Below, piece after piece: positions 59,395-64,000 of a DNA stretch of 64,000 bases. The stretch spans positions 1 through 64,000 of the forward strand of contig CANGOX010000004.1 in assembly GCA_947455605.1 (NCBI GenBank). Direction: 5' to 3'. Below the pieces are notes generated by a model, which was not told where the DNA came from, ran no database searches, and saw nothing but the letters and a program-made list of their open reading frames with translations. Source of the DNA: Chitinophagaceae bacterium (lineage in GTDB: Bacteria; Bacteroidota; Bacteroidia; Chitinophagales; Chitinophagaceae). The position numbers and the translations under genes are program-made. Numbering within the stretch: the stretch's first letter is position 1; every line of letters starts with the position of its first letter.

Positions 59395-59401
59395 ACGGAA
59401 T

Positions 59402-60472
59402 ATGAAAATAACAGCTATCAGCTCATACCTGCAAAACCTGCCACTTACCAAGCCGTATACGATTGCGTATAAAGTGACAGCTGATACAGAAATTGTTTTT
59501 CTTGAAATAACTTTAGAGAATGGCGTTACCGGCATAGGCGCTGCCAATCCTTTTGCAGATGTTGTGGGAGAAACCCCTGCGCAAACACTAACCAACCTGC
59601 AATCGGGTTACCTCGATACGTTTATCGGAAAGGATATCCGTGAATTCAATAGCCTGATTGATAAGGCATCCGAACAATTTCCAAAACAACCTGGCACTCT
59701 GGCTGCTATTGATATTGCACTGCATGATCTTTTCGGAAAATATCTGGGAATCTCTGTACTGAATTTTTATGGAAGAAAGAAAGAATCCCTGCTAACCTCA
59801 GTTACCATTGGTATAAAAGGATGGAAAGAAATGCTGGAAGAAGCCGATGGCTATTATCAGCTTGGCTTCCGTATCCTGAAAATAAAAACAGGTATTGATG
59901 TGGAAGCAGATATAGAAAGAGTAAATAAATTGTCAGAAAGATACCAGGGTAAGATGAAGATACGTGTAGATGCCAACCAGGGATATACACTGGAAGATTT
60001 AAAAAAATTTAATCAACAAACCCGCCAACTTAATCTTGAACTGATTGAGCAACCTTTACAATCAGGCCAGGAAAAAATATTGCAGGAATTACCTGAAACC
60101 GACAGAAAACGATTGGTTGCAGATGAATCTTTATTAGATGCTTCATCTGCCTGGCAACTTTCCAATCTTCCGCAACCATACGGTGTTTATAATATTAAAC
60201 TGATGAAATCGGGTGGTATTAAAGGCGCTAAAGAAATTGCCCTGATCGCCAATAATGCAGGCATTGATCTTTTCTGGGGTTGTAATGATGAAAGTATCAT
60301 CAGCATAACTGCAGCATTACATGCAGCTTATTCTTGCAGTAACACAAAATACCTGGATCTGGATGGCAGCTTCGATCTGGCAAAAGACCTGGTGGAAGGT
60401 GGTTTTCAGGTGAAAGATGGCTTTCTGTATCCGAATGAATTACCGGGCTTAGGCTTCACAAAAATACCCTAA
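59402..60472 (+). CDS. dgcA: Enolase-superfamily dipeptide epimerase (L-Ala-D/L-Glu epimerase / DgcA-like)
   Basis: LKIKTGIDVEADIERV (KxK), KIRVDANQGYT, LIEQPL, VADESLLD, NIKLMKSGGI. Confidence 0.85.
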   Translation: MKITAISSYLQNLPLTKPYTIAYKVTADTEIVFLEITLENGVTGIGAANPFADVVGETPAQTLTNLQSGYLDTFIGKDIREFNSLIDKASEQFPKQPGTLAAIDIALHDLFGKYLGISVLNFYGRKKESLLTSVTIGIKGWKEMLEEADGYYQLGFRILKIKTGIDVEADIERVNKLSERYQGKMKIRVDANQGYTLEDLKKFNQQTRQLNLELIEQPLQSGQEKILQELPETDRKRLVADESLLDASSAWQLSNLPQPYGVYNIKLMKSGGIKGAKEIALIANNAGIDLFWGCNDESIISITAALHAAYSCSNTKYLDLDGSFDLAKDLVEGGFQVKDGFLYPNELPGLGFTKIP

Positions 60473-60482
60473 CCCCGCGCAA

Positions 60483-60528
60483 CTTCGCGTATTTGCGGTA
60501 AATCGTTCTTAACCGCTAACACGCGAAG
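60483..60528. repeat. Intergenic palindrome
   Basis: CTTCGCGT (60483-60490) / ACGCGAAG (60521-60528) with inner GCGGT/ACCGC. Confidence 0.55.
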
Positions 60529-60567
60529 ACACAAGGGTTCGCGAGGATCAAATACTAAATAGATATT

Positions 60568-61938
60568 TTGCAAAAACTAATACCCACACTAGGACTCCGC
60601 TCCTCCATCTTTCTTGTGATCAGCCTGATCCTCGGATCGGGTGTGTTCAAGAAAGTGGCTATGATGTCGGCAACCTTACAATCGCCGCTATTGGTTTTAT
60701 TATGTTGGATAATTGCAGGGATCATCAGTTTGGCCGGTGCACTCTGTACTGCAGAAATGGTGGGTATGTTTCCCAACTCAGGAGGAGAGTATTATTATTT
60801 TCAGAAAGTATATAATCGCTTTTTTGCCTTTATCTATGGATGGGCAAATTTTGTGGTGTTAAAGACGGCGGCTATCGCGGCACTGGCTTATATCTTCGCC
60901 CAATCGTTTAACAGTATTTTTCCGTTACCCGTATGTTCGTTTAGTGTGGGTGGTTTATTGATCGAAAATGTATCTGTAAAACTGCTCGCTTCCTTGCTGA
61001 TTATTGTATTGAGCTATATCAATTATCGCGGTATCAAACATGCGGAAAAACTAAGCCGTATCATGACCATCGTTATGCTGTTTGCAGCGGTAGTGATCAT
61101 TATTGCCGGGTTAACTTCTTCTGCAGGCAGTGTAAACAATCTTGTAACACCCGGAGCACATGCCGGTGCAGGATTGAACGGATGGACATTGATCAAAGCC
61201 ATAACACTAGCCAGTCTTGGCGCTTTCTGGGGATATGAAGGATGGAATTGCATTGGCCTGATCGGTGAAGAGATCAAAGATCCCAAACGAAACCTGCCGC
61301 TTTCATTAGGCATTGGCACTTTGGTGATCATGGCAGTTTATGTATTACTCAACCTGGTATACTTATATATAATGCCGGTAGATGAGTTAATTAAAATCAG
61401 TGAACACCCAAATCAAATTGCGGCTGTAGAAGTAATGAAAATTGTATGGGGCAAATGGGGCGAATTGTTTGTGGCCCTGCTGATATTGGTTACAACCTGT
61501 AATGCAACCAACAGCACCATCTTAACTTCGGCAAGAATATTTTATGCTATGGCACGCGAAGGCCATTTTTATAAACCCGCAGAAACCATTCATCCGGTTT
61601 ATCAAACACCTTCGGTTGCTTTATTACTGCAGGCCGTATGGTCTGTTCTGCTGGTTTGGTCGGGTACATTTGACCAGTTAACGGATATGCTGATATTCTC
61701 TGCCTTTATTTTTTACGGGGCAACCGCATTGGCGGTAATGCTGATGCGTAAGCGCGAACCCTTACAACCAAGAACCTATAAAGTGATCGGCTATCCATTT
61801 ACGCCTTTCCTGTTCTGTGCGTTCTGTGTATTACTGATAGGGGTTACTTTGCAAAGTCAGCCGCGTGAAGCATTGGCAGGTCTGGGTTTGATCGCAATGG
61901 GCATTCCATTTTATCTTTACTGGACAAGAAAAAAATAG
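60568..61938 (+). CDS. APC-family amino acid permease
   Basis: LGLRSSIFLVISLILGSGVF, 12 TM-like, GFWGYEGWN-like segment (LGAFWGYEGWNCIGLIGEEIKDPKRNLP). Confidence 0.92.
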   Translation: MQKLIPTLGLRSSIFLVISLILGSGVFKKVAMMSATLQSPLLVLLCWIIAGIISLAGALCTAEMVGMFPNSGGEYYYFQKVYNRFFAFIYGWANFVVLKTAAIAALAYIFAQSFNSIFPLPVCSFSVGGLLIENVSVKLLASLLIIVLSYINYRGIKHAEKLSRIMTIVMLFAAVVIIIAGLTSSAGSVNNLVTPGAHAGAGLNGWTLIKAITLASLGAFWGYEGWNCIGLIGEEIKDPKRNLPLSLGIGTLVIMAVYVLLNLVYLYIMPVDELIKISEHPNQIAAVEVMKIVWGKWGELFVALLILVTTCNATNSTILTSARIFYAMAREGHFYKPAETIHPVYQTPSVALLLQAVWSVLLVWSGTFDQLTDMLIFSAFIFYGATALAVMLMRKREPLQPRTYKVIGYPFTPFLFCAFCVLLIGVTLQSQPREALAGLGLIAMGIPFYLYWTRKK

Positions 61939-61947
61939 CAAACCTTT

Positions 61948-62679
61948 TTAGTGATGCTTATCCAGATACGCCATCAGGTAAACAAGATCTTCCTTGTCTC
62001 TGATGCTTGCAGTATGTGTATCAAAATAGGTTTTGATCACGGCTGCATAAGCGGGCAATGTTTTTTTAATAGCGGGTAATGCCTGCTTCAATACTGCAAT
62101 TCTGTTTTCTTTGGGCAGGTATACATAGAGTTGCTGGTCAAGAAAGAACTCTTTCTCACGGCCGCCTCCATAATTATTGATCTCTTTTATTTTTTTATGG
62201 TTCCATTGCAGTAATTGCAGGTTCTCCCCCTCATACAACAGTTCATACAAACTCTCCGGATCCTGGTTATCAATGAATGGGAAACCGTTCTTGAAATGAT
62301 AAGTTACCGAATCTCCTTCGTCACCAGCATAACTGATATCGAATGAACTAACGGGCTGAGCTACCATAAACAACTTCTTGTTTTGGATATAGAACAATTT
62401 ATTTTCCAGCAATGAAAATGTAATGGCTTTATAGGCAACCGCTGTTCCGTTAAGGTATTGTACAATACCGGTACCCCACCCCGGCCTAAGCAAGGGGGTG
62501 CCGTTGATGCCCAGCTCTCCGGCACTTTTAATACGGTTGCCTTCCGTATCATAGATCTCGAAAAAATTCATAGTGCCGGAATTGCCAATGTATTTGGTTT
62601 GCGCGTTTATCTGTTTGCTGAAAAGCGTTGAAAGCAAAACCATGGTAAACAGCCGGAATGCTTTTTTCATGGTAATCAT
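61948..62679 (-). CDS. Secreted hypothetical protein
   Basis: 243 aa with signal peptide (MKKAFRLFTMVLLSTLFSKQINAQ). Confidence 0.7.
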   Translation of the reverse strand: MITMKKAFRLFTMVLLSTLFSKQINAQTKYIGNSGTMNFFEIYDTEGNRIKSAGELGINGTPLLRPGWGTGIVQYLNGTAVAYKAITFSLLENKLFYIQNKKLFMVAQPVSSFDISYAGDEGDSVTYHFKNGFPFIDNQDPESLYELLYEGENLQLLQWNHKKIKEINNYGGGREKEFFLDQQLYVYLPKENRIAVLKQALPAIKKTLPAYAAVIKTYFDTHTASIRDKEDLVYLMAYLDKHH

Positions 62680-62754
62680 TTTAATGTGTTGTTATAAAGT
62701 TACGGGGTAAAAAAGGGTATAAAAAATGGTTATCCCTGCCTTCAGGCTAACGCT

Positions 62755-63306
62755 ATGGCCCAAAATGTTCTAAATTCGTATCATTCAATTACATATAAAG
62801 TAACCGCCTTGAAAAAAAGACAGGATTATATTTCATGGGATGAATATTTTATGGGTGTTGCCCTGCTTTCGGCCATGCGCAGCAAAGATCCCGGAACCCA
62901 GGTAGGGGCCTGTATTGTAAATGATAAAAATAAGATCGTTGGTGCAGGGTATAATGGTTTTCCAATGGGTTGTGATGATGATGAATTTCCCTGGGAAAAA
63001 CAGGGAGGTTTTCTTGAAACCAAATATGCCTATGTATGCCATGCCGAACTGAATGCCATTCTCAATAATATCGGGATGGATCTGCGGGGATGTAAAATAT
63101 ATACAGCCCTGTTTCCCTGTAACGAATGTACCAAAGCCATCATACAGGCCGGAATTACAGAAGTGATCTACCTGTCTGATAAATATGAGGCAACTGATTC
63201 GGCCAAAGCTTCCCGCCTGATGCTGGAAAAAGCAGGAGTGGTTTGCAGGAAAGTAAAAACATCACTCCCCAACCTGACACTTTCTTTTAATGAATCAGAT
63301 GTGTAA
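62755..63306 (+). CDS. dCMP deaminase (ComEB-like cytidine/deoxycytidylate deaminase)
   Basis: CHAELNAI (HAE zinc motif), FPCNECTKAIIQ (PCxxC), SKDPGTQVGACIV. Confidence 0.93.
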   Translation: MAQNVLNSYHSITYKVTALKKRQDYISWDEYFMGVALLSAMRSKDPGTQVGACIVNDKNKIVGAGYNGFPMGCDDDEFPWEKQGGFLETKYAYVCHAELNAILNNIGMDLRGCKIYTALFPCNECTKAIIQAGITEVIYLSDKYEATDSAKASRLMLEKAGVVCRKVKTSLPNLTLSFNESDV

Positions 63307-63356
63307 CCGGCAGGAATAAAAAAGGTTTGTTATCAAAAAATACAGAACTTTGCATC

Positions 63357-63395
63357 GTGCAACTCTGGAAAAACATTATCAGTCGCCCATCCTGA
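63357..63395 (+). promoter_or_regulatory. Possible leader peptide upstream of the tryptophanase-like gene
   Basis: GTG CAA CTC TGG AAA AAC ATT ATC AGT CGC CCA TCC TGA = (M/V)QLWKNIISRPS*, about 170 nt before ATG 63565. Confidence 0.3.
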
Positions 63396-63564
63396 TCCCT
63401 CTCTGCTAACGGGGTCCTGCATTCCTTTCGCTTATTTACAAACACAATTTACAAACTAAGGTTTGTACCGCTCCGTGTATCTGACTAACATCTTTACGAT
63501 GCCTGTTTTGGCTTTCGTAAACTGCAGGCACCCATCCCGCAGTTCATCTATTTAACTATAAAAC

Positions 63565-64000
63565 ATGAAAACCATCATAGAGCCTTTCCGGATAAAATCC
63601 GTTGAGCCCATCTATTTCAATACAAAAGAACAAAGAACAGAGATCCTGCAAAACGCTTGTTATAACCCCTTTCTCATACATGCCAATGAAGTACTCATCG
63701 ATCTGCTTACCGATAGCGGTACCAGCGCCATGAGCAGCAACCAGTGGGCCGGTATTATGCAGGGTGATGAATCGTATGCGGGTAGTTCCAGTTTTTTTCG
63801 TTTCGAAAAAACCATACAAGAACTAACGGGAATGCCGCTCGTAATACCCACCCACCAGGGCCGTGCTGCAGAAAAGATCCTCTTCAGTATACTGGGGGGC
63901 AAGGGAAAATATTTTGTGAGTAATACACTCTTCGACACAACCCGTGCCAATATTGAATATTCCGGTGCAGAAGGGGTTGATCTTGTTTGTGAAGAAGGGA
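63565..64000 (+). CDS. tnaA: Tryptophanase / tyrosine phenol-lyase family (beta-eliminating lyase), 3' end outside window
   Basis: MKTIIEPFRIKSVEPI...LIDLLTDSGTSAMSSNQWAGIMQGDESYAGSSSF..VIPTHQGRAAEKILF; runs off the window. Trp versus Tyr specificity not resolvable here. Confidence 0.82.
   Translation, partial: MKTIIEPFRIKSVEPIYFNTKEQRTEILQNACYNPFLIHANEVLIDLLTDSGTSAMSSNQWAGIMQGDESYAGSSSFFRFEKTIQELTGMPLVIPTHQGRAAEKILFSILGGKGKYFVSNTLFDTTRANIEYSGAEGVDLVCEEG

Noticed and set aside
63340-63564. Considered a known riboswitch in the leader of the tryptophanase-like gene
   Set aside because: I could not match it by eye to any riboswitch consensus; only the short leader-peptide idea is kept, at low confidence.

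Overview
The window looks like a chromosomal segment of a Bacteroidota bacterium. A Chitinophagaceae-like origin is inferred from gene content and T9SS-type surface proteins; no taxonomic search was run. About 45 protein genes can be supported. I recognised no rRNA, tRNA, CRISPR array, transposase or phage genes. Housekeeping and metabolic genes include recQ, corA, acs, a MATE exporter, a GH3 enzyme, two TIM-barrel sugar isomerases, a cyanophycinase-like peptidase, dCMP deaminase and a partial tryptophanase-like gene at the right edge. Accessory content most worth a second look: (1) a tight three-gene minus-strand operon at 29631-32698 encoding a stand-alone SET-domain protein, an ATP-grasp ligase, and an ATP-grasp ligase fused to a second SET domain. 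This is my best candidate for an undescribed protein/peptide ligation plus methylation system. (2) A tandem array of at least four lysine/alanine-rich histone-H1-like mini-genes at 1-600, one of which has lost its ATG. (3) A LytTR regulator / HisKA_2 kinase pair next to a 3274-aa T9SS adhesin, with 21-bp-spaced direct repeats before the kinase and before the adhesin cassette. (4) A C-x-H-x2-H decapeptide repeat inside that adhesin. (5) A six-gene D-amino-acid/dipeptide catabolic operon at 54963-61938. (6) A possible Trp-containing leader peptide before the tryptophanase-like gene. All functional statements come from reading motifs by eye; no database or structure search was possible.
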